This document shows, piece by piece, positions 6,719 through 14,073 of a stretch of DNA of 64,000 bases (the stretch's first letter is position 1; each line of letters starts with the position of its first letter). This stretch comes from a virus, in IMG/VR virus record IMGVR_UViG_3300043399_000446, positions 1-64,000 of that record; one strand, given 5' to 3'. Made by a program: the position numbers and the translations under genes. Under the pieces are notes generated by a model. It saw only the letters and a program-made list of their open reading frames with translations. It ran no database searches and was not told where the DNA came from.

Positions 6719-9421
6719 TTATCCAATACTAAACAAGTCATCAAATGTACTTTTAGTATCTGTATTGCTGCGTATGTCCCATTCTAAGATACCCAATAAG
6801 TTGTCGATTTTTTCATCTACTAGAGTACGCTCCATTTCAGAATCGTCAAATGGCAATTGAACAAACCAATCAGGCAATCTTAGTTCATCTGTGGGATAAG
6901 CAACGCTTGTAAAATTCAATGGATTAGATTTGAGTTTACAAACTACAATCTTCATGCCATCAACAATCTTCATGCTATAGTTATCACTATTGACTCTACG
7001 TAAGTAGTTCCAATTCAATGCTGCGCGAACGTGACCAGGCATGTTTGCTTTACCAGTTTTGCTTTTCTTTTCTAAATCACTATAGTAAGTCAGCTTGTTT
7101 ACAGATTTAGGGCTGCCTTTAGTCCAACTTTCTTTGTTAGATAGTTCTACCTTGAAGTTTTTGATTGTTTCGATTACATCGTCACGACCTTTACCTGCAA
7201 GAACCATTTCTAAGACACCCATCAAGAAATCTTGAACATATTTAGGAGTATCTGCACGTTTTAGGTCAAGACCCATAGCTTTGATTTTACCAATCTTGCC
7301 ATTTACGTCTAAACGCTTGCCTTCTTTGTCGAAGATATTAAGAGCATAGCGTTTCTTAGTAATGAATAAGCCACGATCAGCAATCAATTCTCTACCTGCT
7401 TTGATAATCATGCCATTTTTTCTTGGTGTATGAAAGGCGCGCTCCATGAACGCCGCAAAGCTATCATTGACTTGATCTGCGATTGTATCATAAAGCTTGA
7501 TTACTGTGTCTTTGCTCCATTCTACGCCATCAGCCTCTATTACAGGCTTTAGTGATACTGCACTAAAATAACAGCTATCAGTATCGCCATAAACAATAGC
7601 ATCGCCTTCGTGCGTATACTTTCCAGTAACGATTTCGTTAGTCTGACTCATCATATGCTTGACGATTTGACGACCTGACAATGTTACACTTTGACCAATA
7701 CGCTTGTCATAGAATCTGCAATGTTCATTTAACAGAGCACCATATGCTGAGTTAAGCAGAAACTTACGTACTAACTGACGCTTGTCCCAATATTCTTGGT
7801 CCTCTTTAGTAGTAGATTCTTTTAGCTTTTTCTGCATTTCTTTACGTTCACTATACCATTCACTTAGTAGAGCAGGAATCACGCCCTCTTTCTCATACGT
7901 GAAGATCGTGCCATTTGCAGACAACATCCAAGGCCTGTTACTGTCAAATACTAGCTTCCATATTTCAGCAGCAGACATTTCTTCACTGCGACCATCTTCA
8001 TAGTCTAATGTAAGAATAGTGCCACGCTCCTGATTCATGATAGAAAGATATTCTAAGCTACCAAACAGATTCTCCCATAGAATAGAACCAGTTACATCAT
8101 CATCACCCTCTTTGTATCGGGCTTTCTGACTTGCTAGTTTTCTTCCTTTGTCAGCCATGTATCGTTGCGTGAGAGTTTGTCTGACTTGTGCAACGATTGT
8201 TTCTGGAGCCATGTTGAGGGCTCTAATAACCGAGGGATAGAGCGAGTTGATGTCGATACCACCGATCCATTCGCTAAGTCCTTTCTTGGGCGTAGCAACA
8301 TAGGCACCTGCCGCAGCTTGTTCATCCGATTCTTTCTCCTGTTTGTCGGGTACTACTAAGCCCATTTTGTGAGCTTTATTGATGACTGCCATTTCAATCT
8401 GAGCAACTGAGCCCATTACAGTAGGCAGCAAAACTGTATTCTGATGCGCGATACTATTTGCAAGATCCAAAAATTTTAGTTTATTGTGGATCTTTACAAG
8501 TAGCATCGTATCTTGACGGTTATACTCAATAAACTTCTTGAAGTCCTTGTTGTATAGTTGATCTAGTGTACCTTCATATTGTGTTTTGTTTTCGCCAACT
8601 TCCATTTCACCAATGAAGTCAAGCTTATAACTATGACGGCTCTCATAGTTATACTTTTTGTATAATTGTAGATAGTCCATATGAATACGACCAACTAAGT
8701 CATATGTCATTTCTACTTTACCAAAACGTTCATACTCGCGAGGTTTAGGCAGTTGATCCATCAAACAAAACTTACGTGTATCGTCTTTACTCATTACGCG
8801 AGTTACACGATTGACCATGTAAGGTATGTCATACCCTTCTGAGTTCCAACCTGTGATGATATCTGCATCGTCAATGAGTTGAAAGAATGTTTCAAACATT
8901 TCAACTTCGTTTGTGAACAGAATACAGTTTTCAAACTCATTTACAATCTGATTGGCAGTTTCTTTACTCATGTGCTTAGGGGCAATGACCAACGTTACAA
9001 GTTGGTCTAGCCAATCCAAATACATAGAAATTGCTGTTACAGGATTGAAGGGATCTGTTGTGGGGGAGAAGCCCTTTTCTGGATCAAAGTCAACCTCAAT
9101 GTCAAAGAATACTGTGTGAAGTTTAGGAGGATCCACATCCATATAGTTTTCACTCAGACACCTGAAAACTACGTTGATATCGCTTTCGTATAGTTTTTTA
9201 TTACCATGAATGCGTTTTTCTTTTTCAAATTCGCTGCGCTTGCGAGTAGAAAATCTACTCACAGCCTTACCATCTGTACCCCTATACTTACCCTTTAGAT
9301 CAGGATAATAGAAGGTGTATGAAGGTGAATATTCTTTATACTGTCTCTTTCCTTGAGGATCCCTTTCAACTACATAAATTCTATCTTTATCTCGGTCAAA
9401 CAACGCATCAATATATGACAT
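6719..9421 (-). CDS. gp43: B-family DNA polymerase gp43
   Basis: 900 residues (T4 gp43 has 898). The 3'-5' exonuclease motifs are present: Exo I FFDIEVDFD near 105-113, Exo II GWNSEGYDIPY, Exo III YNRQDT. Polymerase motif A is IDINSLYPS, motif B is KFLLNSAYG and motif C is VYGDTDS. The C-terminus ends FDDLFSIG, a clamp-binding peptide in the same position as in T4 and RB69. The gene is uninterrupted, with no split or intein. Its ATG overlaps the stop of the HNH endonuclease gene (TAATG), so the endonuclease sits immediately upstream. Confidence 0.97.
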   Translation of the reverse strand: MSYIDALFDRDKDRIYVVERDPQGKRQYKEYSPSYTFYYPDLKGKYRGTDGKAVSRFSTRKRSEFEKEKRIHGNKKLYESDINVVFRCLSENYMDVDPPKLHTVFFDIEVDFDPEKGFSPTTDPFNPVTAISMYLDWLDQLVTLVIAPKHMSKETANQIVNEFENCILFTNEVEMFETFFQLIDDADIITGWNSEGYDIPYMVNRVTRVMSKDDTRKFCLMDQLPKPREYERFGKVEMTYDLVGRIHMDYLQLYKKYNYESRHSYKLDFIGEMEVGENKTQYEGTLDQLYNKDFKKFIEYNRQDTMLLVKIHNKLKFLDLANSIAHQNTVLLPTVMGSVAQIEMAVINKAHKMGLVVPDKQEKESDEQAAAGAYVATPKKGLSEWIGGIDINSLYPSVIRALNMAPETIVAQVRQTLTQRYMADKGRKLASQKARYKEGDDDVTGSILWENLFGSLEYLSIMNQERGTILTLDYEDGRSEEMSAAEIWKLVFDSNRPWMLSANGTIFTYEKEGVIPALLSEWYSERKEMQKKLKESTTKEDQEYWDKRQLVRKFLLNSAYGALLNEHCRFYDKRIGQSVTLSGRQIVKHMMSQTNEIVTGKYTHEGDAIVYGDTDSCYFSAVSLKPVIEADGVEWSKDTVIKLYDTIADQVNDSFAAFMERAFHTPRKNGMIIKAGRELIADRGLFITKKRYALNIFDKEGKRLDVNGKIGKIKAMGLDLKRADTPKYVQDFLMGVLEMVLAGKGRDDVIETIKNFKVELSNKESWTKGSPKSVNKLTYYSDLEKKSKTGKANMPGHVRAALNWNYLRRVNSDNYSMKIVDGMKIVVCKLKSNPLNFTSVAYPTDELRLPDWFVQLPFDDSEMERTLVDEKIDNLLGILEWDIRSNTDTKSTFDDLFSIG

Positions 9422-9978
9422 TATACCTTTTTCCTACAGTTATCAAAATGCCATCTAAATCCATTAAATTGGTTTTTTCCTTCTAATCCACAATGTGGAC
9501 AAACCCATTTAACTTGTGTATTAGGTGAAACATTTTTATGGCCACACCACTGATGTGTTTTGTTTTTCACCCTCTCATTTTGAAATGACCTTTGAATTTC
9601 TCCACCTAACATATGATAGGTACCCTCCTCAACCAAACGCTTTACTCGGGCACTAACATCGCTGGCATGTTTTTTAGTCGTCCAATGATGCGATCCTTCT
9701 TTAACACGCTTTTGGGCTGCTAAACTGTTTAACTTAGAGATTTCTTCTGGTGGGAGTTTCATCCTTAAACCTATCATAACACAGGACTTCCAATCTTGTT
9801 TTTCAAAGTGTATATCATAATGTTCTTGAATGGGAATCGCTTTTAAATTAAGCGGGTCGTTATTAGTGTGGTCGCCATCTAGATGGTGAATATCATATAT
9901 TCTACCAAATTCATCTTTAGGTGGTTGTCCATAATGTTGGACATATACCTTTCGGTATGTTTGTGTTCGTTTTACCAT
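9421..9978 (-). CDS. HNH homing endonuclease with C-terminal zinc finger
   Basis: 185 residues from the ATG at 9978, which has CGGAG seven bases upstream; an in-frame GTG at 10077 lengthens the frame but has no ribosome site. The HNH core IHHLDGDHTNNDPLNL lies near residues 30-45. The C-terminus is a CPHCG...WHFDNCRKK zinc finger, almost the same as that of the GIY-YIG endonuclease at 49988-50554. It is a free-standing homing endonuclease inserted between the DsbA-like gene and gp43. A late-promoter octamer at 10053 and a 6-bp hairpin precede it. Confidence 0.88.
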   Translation of the reverse strand: MVKRTQTYRKVYVQHYGQPPKDEFGRIYDIHHLDGDHTNNDPLNLKAIPIQEHYDIHFEKQDWKSCVMIGLRMKLPPEEISKLNSLAAQKRVKEGSHHWTTKKHASDVSARVKRLVEEGTYHMLGGEIQRSFQNERVKNKTHQWCGHKNVSPNTQVKWVCPHCGLEGKNQFNGFRWHFDNCRKKV

Positions 9979-10006
9979 GATACTCCGATTAGTAGTAGAA
10001 GGGCTA

Positions 10007-10024
10007 TCTGTGAATCGGCACAGA
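10007..10024 (-). other. hairpin in the leader of the HNH endonuclease gene
   Basis: TCTGTG and CACAGA form a 6-bp stem with a 6-base loop, 29 bases upstream of the ATG and downstream of the late promoter. A comparable hairpin precedes the GIY-YIG gene. Confidence 0.4.
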
Positions 10025-10052
10025 AGGGTAGCTACTCCCGTTCGCCCTCTAT

Positions 10053-10060
10053 TATTTATC
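10053..10060 (-). promoter_or_regulatory. late promoter of the HNH endonuclease gene
   Basis: GATAAATA on the minus strand, one base from the T4 late consensus TATAAATA. It lies about 75 bases before the chosen start and just behind the end of the DsbA-like gene. Confidence 0.6.
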
Positions 10061-10073
10061 AGATATCCGTAGT

Positions 10074-10334
10074 TCACAGTGTTTTTCCTACAGTTTCCAA
10101 AATAGTATTAAGTTCTTCATGATCTTGATTGGTTTTGGTTAATGCTGCTTTGTGGGCCAAACGAATTGCTTTTTTGAGCACACTTGGCTTGATTTCCATT
10201 TCTTCTGCTACAGCTTTGACCAAATCAGATAAGCCTTCATTTAGGCTATCGATTTCGTGCATAGTTTGGCAGCCTTCGTTGATTACTTGTGTCAGGCGTG
10301 CTTTTTGTTCGTTTGAAAAAATTCGGCTAGGCAT
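10074..10334 (-). CDS. dsbA: DsbA-like late transcription / dsDNA-binding protein
   Basis: 86 residues (T4 DsbA has 89). The region from about residue 30 (LNEGLSDLVKAVAEEMEI...KKAIRLAHK) follows the T4 DsbA pattern of a NELIKDIR helix, a DELGV turn and an LLALYHK helix. T4 DsbA is a small double-stranded DNA-binding protein that supports late transcription. The start has AAGGAG, and a strong sigma70-like promoter lies at 10365-10393. The order DsbA-like, then HNH endonuclease, then gp43 suggests the endonuclease interrupted a two-gene unit. Confidence 0.7.
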   Translation of the reverse strand: MPSRIFSNEQKARLTQVINEGCQTMHEIDSLNEGLSDLVKAVAEEMEIKPSVLKKAIRLAHKAALTKTNQDHEELNTILETVGKTL

Positions 10335-10364
10335 TGTTTCTCCTTGTGTAAGAAATACTCGCGT

Positions 10365-10393
10365 ATTATACTTATAAAGCTAGAAGAAATCAA
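10365..10393 (-). promoter_or_regulatory. sigma70-like early promoter for the DsbA-like gene and polymerase
   Basis: Minus strand TTGATT (10388-10393), 17-base spacer, TATAAT (10365-10370). The predicted start is about 25 bases before the ATG at 10334, with AAGGAG in between. Confidence 0.75.
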
Positions 10394-10405
10394 CATTATT
10401 TTGAC

Positions 10406-10798
10406 CTATTTGCGTTTGTAACCTTTGAACGATTTTATTGGACTGGTTTTATTAGTATCACCTAATTCTTGACTTTCATTGTGTGGATTTGGTGACAATG
10501 CGTCTTGCCAATCCACATTAGCCATTCTATACGCATGTTTTAGCATTTCAGCTTCCAATTTGGTATAAGGATGTGCAGTATTGTTTCTGCCCGCCCAACT
10601 TTGTTGAGGAATAGGTGGAAAATTTACTCCATCTGCAACAGCTACAAATTGCATAACTCTGTTCAAATCATACAACCTATCAGCAGTGCCTGCAACTCTA
10701 TGCGTGCCTGGCAATGAGGCTTCGTGTTCTTTAGGTAACTTTAGACCATTTTTTACAATGTTTTTGACTGCTTCGTTTATGAACTCTTTGGCACGCAT
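10406..10798 (-). CDS. tagged phage protein of unknown function (MRAKEFINE N-terminus)
   Basis: 130 residues from ATG 10798; a frame to 10825 adds nine residues. I prefer the inner ATG because it gives the MRAKEFINE tag shared with other genes here, and because an AGTAAATA late-type octamer lies exactly five bases upstream. The tag matches the T4 capsid-targeting pattern, with the I-x-E site cut by the gp21 prohead protease. The body carries an SWAGRNNTAHPYTKLEAEMLKHAY segment, split as SWAGRN then AHPYTKLEAEMLKHAY, typical of a conserved phage family. No Shine-Dalgarno is present. Function unknown; packaging in the head is inference. Confidence 0.7.
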   Translation of the reverse strand: MRAKEFINEAVKNIVKNGLKLPKEHEASLPGTHRVAGTADRLYDLNRVMQFVAVADGVNFPPIPQQSWAGRNNTAHPYTKLEAEMLKHAYRMANVDWQDALSPNPHNESQELGDTNKTSPIKSFKGYKRK

Positions 10799-10803
10799 CA
10801 AAA

Positions 10804-10811
10804 TATTTACT
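10804..10811 (-). promoter_or_regulatory. late-type octamer AGTAAATA five bases before an ATG
   Basis: The octamer differs from TATAAATA at two positions. Five bases separate it from the ATG at 10798, so a T4-like late start would fall on the A of the ATG. Confidence 0.45.
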
Positions 10812-10818
10812 GCGTACA

Positions 10819-10838
10819 AGTACATAAACTTATGTACT
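10819..10838. repeat. 20-bp inverted repeat between tilS and the tagged gene
   Basis: Two 9-base arms, AGTACATAA and TTATGTACT, with a 2-base centre. It lies just behind the tilS-like stop (10844) and ahead of the tagged gene. It could be an operator or an mRNA 3' end hairpin; no U-run follows. Confidence 0.5.
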
Positions 10839-10843
10839 ATAGT

Positions 10844-11440
10844 CTATAAATTTTTTTCAATGATCTTCTTGACTACAGTATGTAAGCCAGGATTTACTTT
10901 AAGTGCATGTGGCACTAGATGTTTGCGGATGTAGTTGCGAGTATACTTTTCGTCTTGATTGCTAAGATCCTCGCACCATTTTAACCCTTTACGCTCACAC
11001 CAACTGACAAACTCGCTTTTAGGTGTTGTTAGAAATGGTCTGATTACATTATCTCGGATCATGGGAATTACCTTAGGTGTACCATGCATACATGACCAAA
11101 GATAAGTTTCTACACAATCATCCAAATGATGTGCGGTTACAACTGGTCCCATACCCTCTCTGCAAAGAAATTCATAGCGACTGTTTCGCCAAAATTCTTC
11201 GGTGCTTAACTCTTTTGGTTTAGTGCCGCGAAGGAATCCAACCAATAAAGGTAAGTCATGCTCGTTACAAAACTTGCTGACGAATTCAAAAGCCCTATTA
11301 CTATTCTCAGTGCCATGATGGTAAAAGGCACAAGTAACCTCATGCTTTCTACGCAAGAAGTCAGTAATAGCAACACTATCCACACCACCTGAAAAAGCGA
11401 TGGTTAGTTTGCGTGGTAAGGGAACAAGAAGTTTTAGCAT
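10844..11440 (-). CDS. tilS: TilS-like PP-loop ATPase, tRNA(Ile)-lysidine synthetase core
   Basis: 198 residues from the ATG at 11440; a TTG five codons earlier is also in frame. It has the PP-loop FSGGVDS near residue 18, then TAHHLDDCVET, and the TilS-specific RPFLTTPKSE, KWCEDLSNQDEKYTRNYIR and P segments. TilS adds lysine to C34 of tRNA-Ile(CAU) so that it reads AUA. Bacterial enzymes have extra C-terminal domains (about 430 residues); this one keeps only the catalytic N-terminal domain. It has no ribosome site. TATAAT ends six bases before the ATG, so the mRNA may be leaderless. QueC was considered and rejected because the RPFL and SN-D-Y-RN motifs are TilS-specific. Confidence 0.85.
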   Translation of the reverse strand: MLKLLVPLPRKLTIAFSGGVDSVAITDFLRRKHEVTCAFYHHGTENSNRAFEFVSKFCNEHDLPLLVGFLRGTKPKELSTEEFWRNSRYEFLCREGMGPVVTAHHLDDCVETYLWSCMHGTPKVIPMIRDNVIRPFLTTPKSEFVSWCERKGLKWCEDLSNQDEKYTRNYIRKHLVPHALKVNPGLHTVVKKIIEKNL

Positions 11441-11458
11441 TCTTGTATTATACAAGAA
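11440..11458 (-). promoter_or_regulatory. -10 box inside an inverted repeat at the tilS start
   Basis: On the minus strand TATAAT (11447-11452) ends six bases before the ATG at 11440. It lies in a perfect inverted repeat of two 8-base arms (TTCTTGTA and TACAAGAA) around TAA. The -35 region (TTTCAA at a 17-base spacing) is poor. The arrangement suggests a repressor- or activator-controlled, leaderless promoter. Confidence 0.45.
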
Positions 11459-11466
11459 GTGGGATT

Positions 11467-12036
11467 TTATTGAAAGATATTTGGGTGATTTTTACCATAA
11501 ATCTTGATAAGTTTGCCCGCAACCATATCAGCTAACAATTCAATTGGGCTACCTGGATAGCTATCATTTGGTTCAATCATGCCCAATTCATGTTGTTTTA
11601 CATGTGTCAACTCATGTGCAACTGTTCTAAGAATATCAACTAAATTACGATTTTTGGCATATACCCAAATACTTCCTGATCCTGGAGTATGTCCACCAGT
11701 ATGAGTGTTTTCCTGTGCTTCTTCGGTATCCATACTCAATTCTATTTTAGGTAATTTACCCAAATTTAGCTTTTTACCTACCCAATTAGCAAAATCTCTT
11801 ACTATTTCTTCATTCGTATTTGGATCTTCATCCAGCTTATTTTTTATCCAATCGTCCGGTGTTTTCTTATATTTCTTTACAAAGATATCATGCAATGCGT
11901 TAGCTGATATCTTATGCTTTTTAGATATATTACGCATTAACTTGTCTATGGTATCGTAGTCGTGTTTAGCCAATGAAGGTAGTTTGTCCTTCAATTCTGT
12001 TACTGCCGAATCTAATAGTAATTCATTATAGCGCAT
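11467..12036 (-). CDS. HExxH metallopeptidase-like protein
   Basis: 189 residues. The zinc site HELTH (about 141-145) sits in a VAHELTHVKQ helix, and a downstream ELLADMVAGK helix offers the third ligand Glu, as in gluzincin-type and SprT-like peptidases. The family is not one I can name. The N-terminus MRYNELLLD resembles the tag of neighbouring proteins (MRYNEITKE at 13636) but lacks the exact I/L-x-E site. It starts exactly five bases after a GATAAATA late octamer and has no Shine-Dalgarno. A virion-carried protease is possible. Confidence 0.75.
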   Translation of the reverse strand: MRYNELLLDSAVTELKDKLPSLAKHDYDTIDKLMRNISKKHKISANALHDIFVKKYKKTPDDWIKNKLDEDPNTNEEIVRDFANWVGKKLNLGKLPKIELSMDTEEAQENTHTGGHTPGSGSIWVYAKNRNLVDILRTVAHELTHVKQHELGMIEPNDSYPGSPIELLADMVAGKLIKIYGKNHPNIFQ

Positions 12037-12041
12037 CAATT

Positions 12042-12058
12042 TATTTATCAGATAAATA
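12042..12058. promoter_or_regulatory. back-to-back divergent late promoters
   Basis: TATTTATC, one A, GATAAATA: two late octamers in opposite directions form a 17-bp palindrome. The minus-strand octamer (12042-12049) drives the metallopeptidase gene with exactly five bases before its ATG. The plus-strand octamer (12051-12058) drives the adhesin gene at 12086. Confidence 0.7.
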
Positions 12059-12085
12059 CAATATATTATCTTAAGGACTAATATT

Positions 12086-12802
12086 ATGGGAATGAGGTTT
12101 TCTAGTGGAATGAGATTGATTGGTGGTATGCGGGCGTTGAGTTCAGGTGGAGGGGGTGGTGGTTCAGATCCTTATTTTGCTAATGTAGTGTTACTAGTGC
12201 ATGGTGATGGTGCCAATGGTGGTACTACTTTTATAGATAGTAGCTCTTATAATAGAACTCCTCAGTTCATTTCAGATGTAACTACAAGTAATGAGCAAAC
12301 TATTTTTGGTCAAAATACAATTAAAAGTGTTCAAGGAACTTTTGGTGGCAGCGTGTTACAATATGCATCTAGTACAGATTTTGCTGCTAATCAGCCATTC
12401 ACTCTAGAATTTCAAATATATATAACTTCTGCCCCATTTTTTCAACCTTTCTTTATGGGAAGGTCAGGAACAAGTTATACTATAATTAATGAAGAATCTA
12501 AGGCTATTCAATTTAGTAGCTATCCTGGTGACGGAGGGGGAAATTTAACAGTGAATTCTTGGAATTATGTAGCATATTCAGTTAATTCAACAGAAGTTAA
12601 TTTGTATATTAATGGGAATAAAATGACCGGGACTAGTGTAGGACTATCTGATCCTGCTACTCAGCCTTTTGGTTTAACAAATATACCCGATGGCATAAGG
12701 TCTTTGCAGGGATATTTAGCAGAGATTCGTTACACTAAAGGGGTAGCCCGATATTCAGGCGCAACTATACCTTTACAAACAGCGCCTTGGCCTAATAGTT
12801 GA
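12086..12802 (+). CDS. LamG / concanavalin-like adhesin, tail fibre type
   Basis: 238 residues, one of the few plus-strand genes. A short Gly/Ser-rich N-terminus (to about residue 26) is followed by a VLLVHGDGANGGTTFIDSS strand opening, the usual start of phage LamG-type jelly-roll domains. LEFQIYI, NSWNYVAYSV and LYINGNK strands and a closing AEIRYTKGVARY complete the domain. It probably binds carbohydrate on the host surface as a decoration or fibre-tip protein. AAGGA lies nine bases before the ATG. It is a single-gene unit between a divergent late promoter and a bidirectional terminator. Confidence 0.8.
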   Translation: MGMRFSSGMRLIGGMRALSSGGGGGGSDPYFANVVLLVHGDGANGGTTFIDSSSYNRTPQFISDVTTSNEQTIFGQNTIKSVQGTFGGSVLQYASSTDFAANQPFTLEFQIYITSAPFFQPFFMGRSGTSYTIINEESKAIQFSSYPGDGGGNLTVNSWNYVAYSVNSTEVNLYINGNKMTGTSVGLSDPATQPFGLTNIPDGIRSLQGYLAEIRYTKGVARYSGATIPLQTAPWPNS

Positions 12803-12821
12803 TTTAATATTTGAACTTATG

Positions 12822-12849
12822 AAAATGGCTGGATTAATCCAGCCATTTT
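12822..12849. terminator. bidirectional terminator between convergent genes
   Basis: A perfect 28-bp palindrome with 14-base arms (AAAATGGCTGGATT) that begins with AAAA and ends with TTTT, so both strands get a GC stem followed by a U-run. It serves the adhesin gene (plus) and the kinase-like gene ending at 12950 (minus). The stretch 12850-12949 shows nothing else. Confidence 0.85.
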
Positions 12850-12949
12850 TATTCTTGCTACTTTAAGAAAGATTTGGTAGCGAATCAAACATTTCTGGGA
12901 TAGTAGCCACCCATCACCCTAACTACAATGGTCCTAAGGATGAATTCTT

Positions 12950-13636
12950 TTAGGTTCTTGATTCCATAATACTGAACCAAGGATCTATAATAACTAATGT
13001 GCCATCTTGGCGCTGCATAACATTTTGTGTATGTAAATCCCAACCAAATTTATTTATATTACCTGTATGATATAGTAGTTGCATCAATGAGAATAAAATT
13101 CCCCACTTTGCTATATCTGAGTTATCCCAAGATTGTATATCAGCTATTACTTGCTCTATTGTTGGGGGTTCTTTTAAAAATATCCAAGTATGAGGATCTA
13201 ATAATTGTTCGTAGACTTGATTCCATTTCATGTTTTTTGTAGCAAAATCACTAAGCATCCAAACAATAGCCTCTTCAACTGTTCCCTCTGTAATAGGATA
13301 TAGTTGCTCCATAGATATCTGAATATATTCTTTATCACCTAGCATGAATGTAGCGTGATGTTTGCCTTGAATTTCAATGAATCTAGGTAAATTTTCATAT
13401 TGTTGATGCTGCTGAACAAACTCATAAAACTTATAAAAGATGTTTGCTGAGTGTGTTCTATCTTCAAAGGTGTCTGGCATTATAATTTTAATTACTTTGC
13501 CTGTATCTTTTGCCCACACTGTTGCATCAGCACCCGACCCCAGCATCTTGTATCCAGCGTTCTGTAATGTTTTTGTTATTTGTTGAGCTTCAGGGGTACC
13601 CACTTCAGCTTCTTTAGTTATTTCATTGTATCTCAT
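12950..13636 (-). CDS. protein-kinase-fold protein with capsid-tag-like N-terminus
   Basis: 228 residues from the ATG at 13636, whose ATGA overlaps the nuclease stop. The tag MRYNEITKE carries an I-x-K-E rather than a canonical I-x-E site. The kinase-fold landmarks are: G-loop GSGADA (33-38), beta-3 lysine in VIKII (K50), catalytic-loop-like WDLHTQNVM (D200, N205) and a metal-binding IIDPW (D218) in place of DFG. This is the pattern of small-molecule and atypical protein kinases. The C-lobe is short. Substrate unknown. It is the last gene of the minus-strand cassette starting at 17199. Confidence 0.7.
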   Translation of the reverse strand: MRYNEITKEAEVGTPEAQQITKTLQNAGYKMLGSGADATVWAKDTGKVIKIIMPDTFEDRTHSANIFYKFYEFVQQHQQYENLPRFIEIQGKHHATFMLGDKEYIQISMEQLYPITEGTVEEAIVWMLSDFATKNMKWNQVYEQLLDPHTWIFLKEPPTIEQVIADIQSWDNSDIAKWGILFSLMQLLYHTGNINKFGWDLHTQNVMQRQDGTLVIIDPWFSIMESRT

Positions 13637-14073
13637 TTTATAGGGCACCAACTTTGTTTTGCTGTTCCGTAATATTCGCGTGCATAACCATTAGCTATCA
13701 GCAAATATCTCAATGATACACCATCAATAATTAAATCACCTAATACCCTACCGCCATATTTGTCCCAATTCATTAAGACGATTTCTATTTTTTGAGCATT
13801 TGCTACAATTGTCTGTGTGTAAGTAGTAGCTTCTCTGCCTCGCTTATCTTCTTGTGGGCATTGGGCTCTTGATCCCTTTTCAGGTGTATCTACTCCATAT
13901 ATTCTTAAACTTAATTCTGGTTTTAAAGGTTGGGGCAAGAATTTAGCTTCAAATTTTACAGTATCGCCATCAACTACTGAAATGATTCTATAATCATATT
14001 TATTAAACGCGGGTTTAGCAAAGCCTAATAAAGGCAATGTTGAAAGTAATATTGTTGCTATTATTGTTTTCAT
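13633..14073 (-). CDS. secreted thermonuclease (SNase-like)
   Basis: 146 residues with a signal peptide: MKTIIATILLSTLPLLGFAKP has a basic start, a hydrophobic core and an Ala-Lys boundary near residue 20. The staphylococcal nuclease core follows: VVDGDTV, RIYGVDTPEKG with the catalytic Arg, Asp and Glu, then KYGGRVLGDL with the second Arg, and LIANGYAREYY. Two cysteines (CPQ and WCPIK) could form a disulfide in the periplasm. It starts one base inside the end of the amidoligase-like gene (TAATG) and its stop overlaps the kinase-like gene. Periplasmic action, perhaps against competing DNA or for nucleotide scavenging, is inference. Confidence 0.88.
   Translation of the reverse strand: MKTIIATILLSTLPLLGFAKPAFNKYDYRIISVVDGDTVKFEAKFLPQPLKPELSLRIYGVDTPEKGSRAQCPQEDKRGREATTYTQTIVANAQKIEIVLMNWDKYGGRVLGDLIIDGVSLRYLLIANGYAREYYGTAKQSWCPIK

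Noticed and set aside
10844-11440. QueC (7-cyano-7-deazaguanine synthase) to complete a deazaguanine pathway
   Set aside because: The PP-loop is shared, but the RPFL, WCEDLSN-D and Y-RNYIR segments are TilS-specific and QueC's cysteine cluster is missing.
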